Shown here: one piece after another, positions 1 through 6,813 of the stretch
How positions within the stretch are numbered: the stretch's first letter is position 1
Layout of the letters: every line of letters starts with the position of its first letter
Source of the DNA: Clostridia bacterium
GTDB taxonomy: Bacteria > Bacillota > Clostridia > Oscillospirales > Acutalibacteraceae
DNA length: 27,235 nucleotides
Assembly: GCA_024404125.1 (NCBI GenBank)
Contig: JAKSQL010000002.1
Coordinates: forward strand, 1 to 27,235
Direction: 5' to 3'
The notes under the pieces: generated by a model
Told to the model about the DNA's origin: nothing
What the model saw: the letters and a program-made list of their open reading frames with translations, nothing else
The model's database searches: none
Made by a program: the position numbers and the translations under genes

Positions 1-23
1 GTTTGCGAAAAAGTCACAAATAA

Positions 24-57
24 AAACGGCGGCAGGGATTTCTCCCTGCCGCCGTTT
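24..57 (-). terminator. Rho-independent terminator, distal of guaA
   Basis: A perfect 15-bp stem (24-38 with 43-57) with a 4-nt loop is followed on the minus strand by TTTTTATTTG. The U-tract is present only in minus orientation, so it terminates transcription arriving from guaA. It is the second of two terminators after that gene. Confidence 0.85.
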
Positions 58-102
58 CCCTTACTGCGTTCATCCGATGTGAATGACAGATTTCAAAAAT
101 AA

Positions 103-131
103 TGGCAGACAGTTGAAGCAACTGTCTGCCA
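103..131 (-). terminator. Rho-independent terminator, proximal of guaA
   Basis: A perfect 13-bp stem (103-115 with 119-131) with a 3-nt loop is followed on the minus strand by TTATTTTTG. It lies 28 bases past the guaA stop codon and forms a tandem pair with the stem at 24-57. Confidence 0.85.
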
Positions 132-158
132 ATTAAAATAACTGAATATAATAAGGGA

Positions 159-1139
159 TCATTCCCACTCAATAGTTGCTATCGGCTTTGGTGAAAGGTC
201 ATAAAGTACGCGGTTTACTCCCTCTACCTCATTTAAAATACGGTTTGTAATCTTACCTAAAAGCGCATAGGGTATTTCCTCTATCGTGGCACTTGTAGCA
301 TCCACACTGTTTACGGCGCGGATAATTACCGGCCATGCCCAAAGGCGCTTACCGTCCTTAATACCGGTTGAGCGGTAATCGGGAACGGTGGTAAAGTACT
401 GCCATACTTTGCCTTCAAGTCCCGCATTGGCGAATTCTTCACGCAAAATAGCATCTGACTCTCTTACCGCTTCAAGTCTGTCTCTCGTTATAGCGCCGGT
501 GCAACGAACACCAAGACCGGGGCCCGGGAACGGTTGGCGGTATACCATATTATCGGGAAGACCCAATGCCTTACCTACTTCGCGCACCTCGTCCTTATAA
601 AGCAGTTTGACCGGCTCTACAAGTTCAAATTGAAGGTCTTTTGGGAGACCGCCTACGTTGTGATGTGCCTTTATGCCGTCACTCTCAAGTATATCGGGGT
701 AAATGGTACCCTGCGCCAAAAACTCGATACCGTCAAGCTTTTTGGCTTCTTCGGCAAAAACCTCAATAAATTCTTTGCCGATTATTTTTCTCTTGGTTTC
801 GGGGTCAAAAACACCTGCAAGTTTATCAAGGAAACGGTCTACCGCGTCAACATATACAAGGTTTGCATCCATTTGGTTTCTGAAAACCTCTATAACCTGC
901 TCGGGCTCACCCTTACGCAAAAGTCCATGATTTACGTGAACACAAACTAAATTTTTGCCTATTGCCTTGATAAGAAGCGCTGCTACCACAGACGAATCCA
1001 CACCGCCTGAAAGTGCCAATAAAACTTTCTTATCGCCTATTTGTTCTTTTAGTTCGGTTACCTGCTCTTTTATAAAAGCGTTTGCGAGTGCCGGACTGTT
1101 GATTCTTGCCATTGTTTCAGGGCGAACATTACCGTTCAT
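159..1139 (-). CDS. guaA: GMP synthase, ATP-pyrophosphatase subunit only (no glutaminase domain)
   Basis: The 326-residue protein matches the C-terminal part of GMP synthase, which adenylates XMP and aminates it to GMP. The ATP-PPase P-loop SGGVDSS is at residues 44-50, and the C-terminal dimerisation domain runs to the end (VRCTGAITRDRLEAVRE, YDLSPKPIATIEWE). Bacterial GuaA is usually about 510-525 residues with an N-terminal class I glutamine amidotransferase domain. That domain is absent: the gene starts 36 bases downstream of its own promoter with GGAGG correctly spaced. The protein therefore resembles the split archaeal type (GuaAb), and needs a separate amidotransferase or free ammonia. 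No partner gene is in the window. It is monocistronic, with its own promoter and tandem terminators. The family call is very sure; the ammonia source is inference. Confidence 0.95.
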   Translation of the reverse strand: MNGNVRPETMARINSPALANAFIKEQVTELKEQIGDKKVLLALSGGVDSSVVAALLIKAIGKNLVCVHVNHGLLRKGEPEQVIEVFRNQMDANLVYVDAVDRFLDKLAGVFDPETKRKIIGKEFIEVFAEEAKKLDGIEFLAQGTIYPDILESDGIKAHHNVGGLPKDLQFELVEPVKLLYKDEVREVGKALGLPDNMVYRQPFPGPGLGVRCTGAITRDRLEAVRESDAILREEFANAGLEGKVWQYFTTVPDYRSTGIKDGKRLWAWPVIIRAVNSVDATSATIEEIPYALLGKITNRILNEVEGVNRVLYDLSPKPIATIEWE

Positions 1140-1171
1140 TTAAAATTCCTCCGTATTTTTATTACTTTGAT

Positions 1172-1200
1172 ATTATATAAAATTTCTTGCCATAAATCAA
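1172..1200 (-). promoter_or_regulatory. Sigma-A promoter of guaA
   Basis: On the minus strand TTGATT (1195-1200) and TATAAT (1172-1177) are separated by exactly 17 bases, 33 bases upstream of the guaA ATG. No purine riboswitch-like structure is seen in the short leader. Confidence 0.8.
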
Positions 1201-1203
1201 TTA

Positions 1204-1250
1204 TTTTTTTAAAAAAATACTGCCGCGGGGAAATTTTACCTGCGACAGTA
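1204..1250 (-). terminator. Rho-independent terminator of the glmM-nagB operon
   Basis: A 9-bp stem (1218-1226 with 1242-1250, one G-U pair) is followed on the minus strand by seven T then a run of A. It begins 9 bases past the nagB stop codon. Confidence 0.8.
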
Positions 1251-1258
1251 AATATTTT

Positions 1259-1969
1259 TTAATTTTTGCTGTAAATAACCGTAATATCGGGGTGAAGTTG
1301 CAATATTGAAGCGGGAACGTACGGGGTTATCGGGCCGTAGAATGCTTTTTGTAAAATATCGTATTTATTTGCGCCGTTTGCTACAAGTAATGCCTTTTTT
1401 GCCTGCATAATAGGTAAATTACCCATTGTTACCGCGTTGGTGGGAACGTCGGCAGCAGAAGCAAAGAAACGGGCATTTGCCTCTATGGTAGAGGGGTCAA
1501 GTGTTACAACGTGTGTGCCTTTTGCAAATGCACTGTCCGGCTCGTTAAAGCCGATATGACCGTCTACACCGATACCGAGAAGTTGAAGGTCAATACCGCC
1601 TAAATCCTCAATATGCTTATCGTAACGTTTGCACTCGCTTTCAAGGTCTGCGGCACAACCGTTAGGTACAGAGGTGTTTGCCTTATTGATATTTATATTG
1701 TCAAATAAGTTTTTGTTCATAAAATAACGGTAACTCTGGTCGTTATCTGCGGTAAGACCTACGTATTCGTCAAGATTTACCGTAGTAACCTTTGAAAAAT
1801 CAAGTTTACCTGCTTTGTTAAGTTCTGCAAGTTTTTTATAGGTGCCTACGGGAGAAGAACCCGTTGCAAGACCTAACACACTCGTAGGTTTCGATATAAC
1901 CTGATTTGCAATAATCGAAGCCGCTTTTTCGCTGAGTTCTTCGTAAGTTTCAACTGTAATAAATTCCAT
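1259..1969 (-). CDS. nagB: Glucosamine-6-phosphate deaminase
   Basis: NagB converts glucosamine 6-phosphate to fructose 6-phosphate and ammonia, feeding amino sugars into glycolysis. The 236-residue protein has the usual length of the short Gram-positive form. Visible family motifs are LGLATGSSP (residues 32-40), NLDEY with the catalytic Asp67, and GVDGHIGFNEP (134-144) with Asp136, His138 and Glu143, which align with the catalytic Asp/His/Glu of the E. coli enzyme. The start has AAAGGA about 9 bases upstream. It follows the HTH-GlmM gene by 24 bases on the same strand and ends at a terminator, so the two form an operon. GlmM acts on the same GlcN-6-P pool in the opposite, biosynthetic, direction. 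Cytoplasmic. Confidence 0.97.
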   Translation of the reverse strand: MEFITVETYEELSEKAASIIANQVISKPTSVLGLATGSSPVGTYKKLAELNKAGKLDFSKVTTVNLDEYVGLTADNDQSYRYFMNKNLFDNININKANTSVPNGCAADLESECKRYDKHIEDLGGIDLQLLGIGVDGHIGFNEPDSAFAKGTHVVTLDPSTIEANARFFASAADVPTNAVTMGNLPIMQAKKALLVANGANKYDILQKAFYGPITPYVPASILQLHPDITVIYSKN

Positions 1970-1993
1970 TTTACTTTTTCCTTTCTGTATCTC

Positions 1994-3616
1994 TTAATCG
2001 GCCTTATGACCGTTTTTGATTATTACGTTTGCTATCATCAAGGCGTATTCTTTGCATTTTTCAATGCTTTCAGACTCTATCATTATACGTATTACCGGTT
2101 CGGTGCCGCTCTTTCTTAAAAGCACCCTGCCGTTGCCGTCAATAAGTTTTTCCACCGTTTTAAGTTCGTTTTGAACATCACTGTCCGCAAATACGGCGGA
2201 TTTATCCTTTACCCTTACATTCTCAATATACTGCGGATAAAGTTTAACCGGCTCGGCAAGTTTTGAAAGTGTGCTCTTTGAATCGCAAATTTCCTCTGTG
2301 AGCATTATTGCGGTGAGTATACCGTCACCCGTAGTGGCATATTTTCTTAAAATAATATGGCCTGACTGTTCGCCGCCCAAAGCATAATCGTTTTGTTGCA
2401 TACATTCGTATACATAGCGGTCACCTACAGTGGTTTGCTCACATTTGATGCCCGCTTCTTTAAGACTTTTGAAAAGTCCGCTGTTGGACATTATGGTTGC
2501 AACAACCGTATTGCCGTTAAGCATACCCCTCGATTTAAGACGTTTGCCGAGAATATACATTATTTTATCGCCGTCAACCTCGTTGCCGTACTCGTCAACC
2601 GCAATACATCTGTCGGCATCGCCGTCAAAAGCAAAGCCCAAATCAAGATGTTGCTCTTTTACCAACTTTCGCAGGTTATCAATATGTGTTGAGCCGCAAC
2701 CGTTGTTTACGTTAAGACCGTCCGGCTCGGCTCCTACTATTACGGTTTGTGCGCCGAGCGCGCTGAATACAGACCTTGCTATCATCCAAGATGCACCGTT
2801 AGCGCAGTCAAGACCTATTTTTAAGTGCTTATAAGAATTTGATGCGAGCGAAATAAGATATCCGAGGTATCTGTTTCTTCCCGAAACATAGTCCACTATG
2901 CATCCTATCTTTTCACGGCAGGCAAGCGGGATATCGTTAGCGGATATTCCGAGTTCTTTTAAATCACCGTCAATATACGCCTCTATAAGAAGTGTGGTAT
3001 CATCGTCAATTTTTTCGCCGTAACGGTTAATGACTTTTATACCGTTATCGTAAAAAGGATTGTGGGACGCGGTTATCATTATACCGCAGTCAAATTCATC
3101 CTGCCTTGTAACATACGAAACACTCGGTGTGGTGGTAACGTGAAGCATATACGCGTCGGCTCCCGATGCGGTTATACCGGCGGCTATAGAATATTCAAGC
3201 ATATAACTTGAACGTCTTGTATCCTTACCGATAACTATTCTCGGACGGTATCCGGGCTTTGTACAACCCGAGAGTTCGGAAGAATAGTACCAACCCAAAA
3301 ATCTTCCTACTTTATATGCTTGCATAGAGGTAAGACCTAAATTTGCTTCGCCTCTGAAACCGTCGGTCCCGAAATACTTGTTCTTTCGCGGCTCGCCCTT
3401 GACGGCGCTTGCTATCGACATCTTTTCGTGAAGCAATTCATCGGTTGAAACGCCGAACAGTTCACACAACTGCAAAACCTTATCTATCTGCGGAAGTGCC
3501 TGATCCATTTCCCATTTCGATACGGACTGCCTTGAAACGTTTATCTTTTCGGCAAGCTGTTCTTGAGATATACCCGATGCTTCGCGCAACTGTGCTATTT
3601 TTTCACCTATTGTCAT
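1994..3616 (-). CDS. glmM: Phosphoglucosamine mutase with N-terminal XRE helix-turn-helix domain
   Basis: GlmM interconverts glucosamine 6-phosphate and glucosamine 1-phosphate on the way to UDP-GlcNAc and peptidoglycan. From the ATG at 3616 (AAGGA 8 bases upstream) the protein has 540 residues. An in-frame ATG-less extension to 3721 exists but has no binding site and lies in a leader full of inverted repeats. Residues 1-66 are an XRE/Cro-type HTH (GISQEQLAEKINVSRQSVSKWE is its core), followed by a short linker and a full-length GlmM from about residue 80 (YFGTDGFRGE). Active-site Ser184 lies in TASHNP, the metal loop DGDADR is at 331-336, sugar-binding GEQSGH at 415-420 and phosphate-binding RKSGTEP at 501-507. 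All catalytic parts are present. Ordinary GlmM is about 450 residues and has no HTH. It leads an operon with nagB. A regulatory role is inference. Confidence 0.93.
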   Translation of the reverse strand: MTIGEKIAQLREASGISQEQLAEKINVSRQSVSKWEMDQALPQIDKVLQLCELFGVSTDELLHEKMSIASAVKGEPRKNKYFGTDGFRGEANLGLTSMQAYKVGRFLGWYYSSELSGCTKPGYRPRIVIGKDTRRSSYMLEYSIAAGITASGADAYMLHVTTTPSVSYVTRQDEFDCGIMITASHNPFYDNGIKVINRYGEKIDDDTTLLIEAYIDGDLKELGISANDIPLACREKIGCIVDYVSGRNRYLGYLISLASNSYKHLKIGLDCANGASWMIARSVFSALGAQTVIVGAEPDGLNVNNGCGSTHIDNLRKLVKEQHLDLGFAFDGDADRCIAVDEYGNEVDGDKIMYILGKRLKSRGMLNGNTVVATIMSNSGLFKSLKEAGIKCEQTTVGDRYVYECMQQNDYALGGEQSGHIILRKYATTGDGILTAIMLTEEICDSKSTLSKLAEPVKLYPQYIENVRVKDKSAVFADSDVQNELKTVEKLIDGNGRVLLRKSGTEPVIRIMIESESIEKCKEYALMIANVIIKNGHKAD

Positions 3617-3704
3617 ACCCACTGTCCTTCCGTATTTTTTATTTGACGTTATCATTTTAGCAACATCATAAAAAAAACACAAGCAACTAAACTTTGATTT
3701 TTTC

Positions 3705-3821
3705 GCAACCGTAAGTTGCAAAAAAGTTTCAAAAACAGAACGGTTTTTGAAAATGACCGTTGATATTTCGAAAGTTTGGACAACTTTCCATTACATTATC
3801 GGACTTTTCAGTCAAAAAGTC
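3705..3821. promoter_or_regulatory. Four inverted repeats in the HTH-glmM promoter and leader (operator candidates)
   Basis: Four perfect inverted repeats are seen. The first, 3802-3821, has 7-bp arms GACTTTT/AAAAGTC and a 6-base spacer, and overlaps the -35 and the promoter spacer. The second, 3770-3788, has 7-bp arms GAAAGTT/AACTTTC and a 5-base spacer, and sits at the expected start point. The third, 3727-3752, has 10-bp arms TTTCAAAAAC/GTTTTTGAAA and a 6-base spacer. The fourth, 3705-3719, has 5-bp arms GCAAC/GTTGC. None is followed by a U-tract. Their placement fits operators for an XRE regulator, possibly the HTH of the GlmM fusion itself; leader RNA structure is an alternative. Confidence 0.5.
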
Positions 3822-3823
3822 AA
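3795..3823 (-). promoter_or_regulatory. Promoter of the HTH-glmM/nagB operon
   Basis: On the minus strand TTGACT (3818-3823) and GATAAT (3795-3800) are 17 bases apart. The start point expected near 3788 gives a leader of about 170 bases before the ATG at 3616. Confidence 0.65.
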
Positions 3824-3905
3824 TACCGTATTTTATTGTATTTTTCCCCGATATTTTTGATAATATCCGAACACTTGAATTTCTGTTTTCAAGGTAGTAA
3901 AATAG

Positions 3906-4802
3906 TTACATTATTGTGGTTAGCATAAGCATTTCGCGCACCCTTAAGTACAGTTCGTCTGCGTCTTCTATCGGCAAAGGATTTTTGCCGATACCGAGTT
4001 CCACCGTAAAGGCGGGGCGGTTAAATTCTTTTATAAACCAATCCTTAAAGCCGCCGCCCGTTGCCATAGTTTCGGGAAAATCAAGCGCGTAGCCGCTCGA
4101 GGTTGCCATTATTTGCGCTATTTGTTCGCTTTTAGGCGGGGTTTTATCGCCGAAAGTCCAGTATATAACCTCGCCCTGTGTATGAAAAGCGACGGCATGA
4201 GATATGTAATTTGTTCTGCAAAACTCGCAAAGTGCCGCCGTTTCCGGCTCGCTTTCGGGGAACGGACCCCCGTAGCGCGTTTTTGAAGGGCCGAAAATGC
4301 CCGCCTTTCTTTCTTTCTTACGCACCGTTTCCCAATCGGCGTCAAAGTTATGATTTATATCCACTCCGCGTAAATTTGAATTGTAATGAATATAATCGCC
4401 TTTACTTATAACACGTATTTTATCCGCCATATTTCCCGCAGCGGAAAAACCGTGAATTGAAATTTCGCAACCGTCCGGATTTACGCAGGGGATAATAACC
4501 GCTCCTCTGCCGTAAAGACCTTTTTTAACATTTATGCCCTCGATACTGCTATTGGTATCAATGGCAAAACAAAGTTGCTCGGCAAATTTAAGCAGTACAT
4601 TTACGGTGATATGTTCGCTGCCGTGAAATGCTCCCGCCATAAGTGCCGCAGAGGACATACTGCCTACGGAGAGCGCAAATATTTCTCTGCCGCCTGCGCT
4701 TTGTCCGATAGAAAAAGTCTTTAAAAAAGGATACCTTTCACCAAGTTCAAAAACGGCTTTTGAAAGATATGCATAATCTATATCGCCGTTGTATTTTCCC
4801 AT
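3906..4802 (-). CDS. M14-family zinc metallopeptidase, probably acting on peptidoglycan peptides
   Basis: The 298-residue protein is an M14 carboxypeptidase-fold enzyme. The zinc ligands are His60 and Glu63 (HGSE) and His207 (FHTQGE), and the catalytic Glu268 lies in FTVELG. The NPDG turn is at 109-112. The usual substrate-binding NRNF appears as NHNF (around 150-153), so the Arg that binds a free C-terminal carboxylate is replaced by His. There is no signal peptide, so it should be cytoplasmic, as are MpaA-type murein-peptide hydrolases. The ATG at 4802 has GAGGTG about 6 bases upstream; a GTG at 4811 overlaps that site and is less likely. It lies upstream of, and on the same strand as, HTH-glmM and nagB, which hints at peptidoglycan recycling. 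Substrate is not certain. Confidence 0.85.
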   Translation of the reverse strand: MGKYNGDIDYAYLSKAVFELGERYPFLKTFSIGQSAGGREIFALSVGSMSSAALMAGAFHGSEHITVNVLLKFAEQLCFAIDTNSSIEGINVKKGLYGRGAVIIPCVNPDGCEISIHGFSAAGNMADKIRVISKGDYIHYNSNLRGVDINHNFDADWETVRKKERKAGIFGPSKTRYGGPFPESEPETAALCEFCRTNYISHAVAFHTQGEVIYWTFGDKTPPKSEQIAQIMATSSGYALDFPETMATGGGFKDWFIKEFNRPAFTVELGIGKNPLPIEDADELYLRVREMLMLTTIM

Positions 4803-4847
4803 AAGTAACACCTCGTACTTAAAATATATTAAAGGAAGATGTTTTTA

Positions 4848-5396
4848 ATGAATTTAAAAGAAGAACAACTTGAAAAAGAGTACGTTTATACCGGCAGAAT
4901 AATAAAACTGCGCAAGGATAAAGCACTTTTGCCTGACGGCACTACCGCCACAAGAGAGGTAATAGAGCACAACGGCGGCGTTTGTGTTGCCGCTATTGAC
5001 AGCGATGATAACGTATTACTTGTAAAGCAGTACCGATATCCTTACAGTGAAGAGATACTTGAGATACCGGCAGGCAAACGTGACAGCAAAGACGAAGATC
5101 CCCTTGTTTGCGGAAAACGCGAACTCAAAGAAGAAACAGGGGCTACTGCAAGCGAGTATAAATTTTTAGGCAAACTGTATCCCACACCCGGATACTGCGG
5201 TGAAATTATATGGCTTTACGCGGCAAAAGGTCTTACTTTCGGAGAGTCAAAACCCGATGAAGATGAGTTCCTTACGGTAGAAAAGATGAAACTCGACACG
5301 TTAGTCGAAAAGATACTGCACGGTGAGATATGCGATGCCAAAACCCAAGCCGCCGTACTTAAACTGAAAATACTGCGCAGTCGCGGCGAATTTTAG
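4848..5396 (+). CDS. NUDIX hydrolase, ADP-ribose pyrophosphatase type
   Basis: This 182-residue protein has the ADP-ribose pyrophosphatase layout: an N-terminal beta domain (TREVIEHNGGVCVAAI) and a NUDIX box at residues 76-99 ending RELKEETGA, with the metal-binding Glu residues present. The box carries one extra residue between its first Gly and the conserved Glu (GKRDSKDE rather than the G-x5-E spacing). It would cleave ADP-ribose to AMP and ribose 5-phosphate in the cytoplasm. The ATG at 4848 has GGAAG 9 bases upstream; the ATG at 4839 lies only 2 bases from that site and is rejected. It is divergent from the M14 gene across 45 bases. I see no clear promoter there. Confidence 0.9.
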   Translation: MNLKEEQLEKEYVYTGRIIKLRKDKALLPDGTTATREVIEHNGGVCVAAIDSDDNVLLVKQYRYPYSEEILEIPAGKRDSKDEDPLVCGKRELKEETGATASEYKFLGKLYPTPGYCGEIIWLYAAKGLTFGESKPDEDEFLTVEKMKLDTLVEKILHGEICDAKTQAAVLKLKILRSRGEF

Positions 5397-5425
5397 TTGA
5401 AAAACGGATAAAAACCGTGTATAAT
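5397..5425 (+). promoter_or_regulatory. Sigma-A promoter of the aspartate aminotransferase gene
   Basis: TTGAAA (5397-5402) and TATAAT (5420-5425) have a 17-base spacer. The -35 begins immediately after the NUDIX stop codon, 35 bases before the next start. The spacer holds a small ACGG/CCGT inverted repeat. Confidence 0.8.
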
Positions 5426-5459
5426 TTAGCTTGCACTTAAAGCATCTTGGAGGAAATCT

Positions 5460-6734
5460 ATGAATTCTTATCTTAAAATGAACAAAAGCGAACTCGAAAA
5501 AGAATTCGAGAGCGTTAAATCTGAATACGAAACCCACAAAGCAAAGGGACTTAAACTTGATATGTCAAGAGGCAAGCCCTGCAAGGATAACGTTATGCTA
5601 AGCAAAAATATGCTTGACGTTACTGACGGTGCAAACGGCTTTTTAAATGAGGACGGTGTAGACTGCCTTAACTACGGCGGTATAGAGGGCATAAAAGAAA
5701 TGCGCGCACTTTTTGCGGTTATATTGGGTATGCCCGCAAGTCAGGTGATTATAGGGGGTAACTCTTCCTTAAATCTTATGTTTGATGCCGTATCGCAGGG
5801 TATGACACACGGTTTCGGTGATAAACCATGGTATGAAACGAAAAACAGAAAGTTTTTGTGTCCGGTGCCGGGATATGACCGTCATTTCGCAGTTACCGAA
5901 TATTTCGGTTTTGAACTTATCCCTATAGAAATGAACGAAAACGGTCCCGATATGGATAAGGTAGAGCGGCTTGTTAAAGACGAAAGTGTTAAGGGTATAT
6001 GGTGTGTTCCAAAATACTCAAACCCCGAGGGTGTAACCTATTCGGACGAGGTTGTAAAGCGCTTTGCCACCTTAAAACCCGCTGCCAAAGATTTCAAAAT
6101 TTTCTGGGATAATGCCTACTGTGTACATGACCTTTACGGTGACGGTGACAAATTGCTAAACCTATACGAAGAATGCATAAAATCAGGAAACGAAGACCTT
6201 CCGATTATATTCGCGTCTACCTCTAAAATCACCTTCCCCGGTGCGGGCGTTTCGGCTATGGCGGCAAGTGAAAAGGTGCTTAATATGCTTAAATGCCGTA
6301 TAAAATATCAGACCGTAGGCCCAGATAAACTCAATATGCTTTTACATGCCCGCTTTTTGCACAACAAAAAAGAAGTAACCGAGCATATGAAGAAACATGC
6401 CGAACTTATAAGACCTAAATTTGAAAGTGTTATAAGTTCGTTTGAAAGTGAACTTACACCTGCCGGCATTGCGCATTGGACTAATCCAAAAGGCGGATAC
6501 TTTATAAGTCTTTATGTTTTAGACGGTTGTGCAAAGCGCACCTGCGAACTTTGTAAAGAAGCAGGAGTTGTACTTACGGGTGCAGGAGCGACTTATCCCT
6601 ACGGCAAAGACGAAAAGGACTCCAATTTAAGAATAGCACCCACGTATCCCTCTCTTGAAGAACTTAAAAAAGCGACCGAGGTGCTTTGCACTGCAGTCAA
6701 GTACGCGGCACTCGAAAAATTACTTAATAATTGA
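5460..6734 (+). CDS. Aminotransferase class I, type Ic aspartate aminotransferase family
   Basis: A PLP-dependent fold-type I enzyme of 424 residues. It matches the subgroup Ic aspartate aminotransferases (also grouped as MocR-like aminotransferase domains without an HTH), which interconvert aspartate and 2-oxoglutarate with oxaloacetate and glutamate. Seen: MSRGKP near residues 35-40, PLP-phosphate loop GGNSSLNLM (99-107), SNPEG (187-191), WDNAY (216-220) with the pyridine-binding Asp217 and Tyr220, the Schiff-base Lys256 in STSKITFPGAG, and the C-terminal substrate Arg in LRIAPTYPS. GGAGG is 8 bases before the ATG. It has its own promoter. Substrate is assigned from the subgroup; other amino acids are possible. 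Confidence 0.88.
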   Translation: MNSYLKMNKSELEKEFESVKSEYETHKAKGLKLDMSRGKPCKDNVMLSKNMLDVTDGANGFLNEDGVDCLNYGGIEGIKEMRALFAVILGMPASQVIIGGNSSLNLMFDAVSQGMTHGFGDKPWYETKNRKFLCPVPGYDRHFAVTEYFGFELIPIEMNENGPDMDKVERLVKDESVKGIWCVPKYSNPEGVTYSDEVVKRFATLKPAAKDFKIFWDNAYCVHDLYGDGDKLLNLYEECIKSGNEDLPIIFASTSKITFPGAGVSAMAASEKVLNMLKCRIKYQTVGPDKLNMLLHARFLHNKKEVTEHMKKHAELIRPKFESVISSFESELTPAGIAHWTNPKGGYFISLYVLDGCAKRTCELCKEAGVVLTGAGATYPYGKDEKDSNLRIAPTYPSLEELKKATEVLCTAVKYAALEKLLNN

Positions 6735-6759
6735 CTTTACGGCAATTAGCAGTTATAAT
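6731..6759 (+). promoter_or_regulatory. Sigma-A promoter of secD-secF
   Basis: TTGACT (6731-6736) overlaps the preceding stop codon; TATAAT is at 6754-6759 after a 17-base spacer. The expected start point is near 6766. Confidence 0.82.
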
Positions 6760-6772
6760 ATATAAGATATTA

Positions 6773-6795
6773 TATTAAAACTGTCAGTTTTAATA
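6773..6795. promoter_or_regulatory. 23-bp palindrome in the secD leader
   Basis: Perfect 11-bp arms TATTAAAACTG and CAGTTTTAATA flank one central T. It lies just after the predicted start point and 18 bases before the secD ATG. No U-tract follows on the plus strand, so it is a better operator candidate than terminator. On RNA it would form a hairpin close to the ribosome binding site. Confidence 0.55.
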
Positions 6796-6813
6796 AAAAA
6801 CGGAGGACTCAAA

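Noticed and set aside
534..950. A 138-codon plus-strand frame opposite guaA
   Set aside because: Antisense to guaA, no family pattern and no ribosome site or promoter.
3617..3721. N-terminal extension of the GlmM fusion
   Set aside because: The extra 35 residues have no ribosome site, no domain and lie in the inverted-repeat leader; the ATG at 3616 has an ideal site.
3617..3905. glmS-type ribozyme or other known riboswitch before glmM
   Set aside because: No glmS core motif is visible; the repeats look like protein-binding palindromes rather than a known riboswitch.
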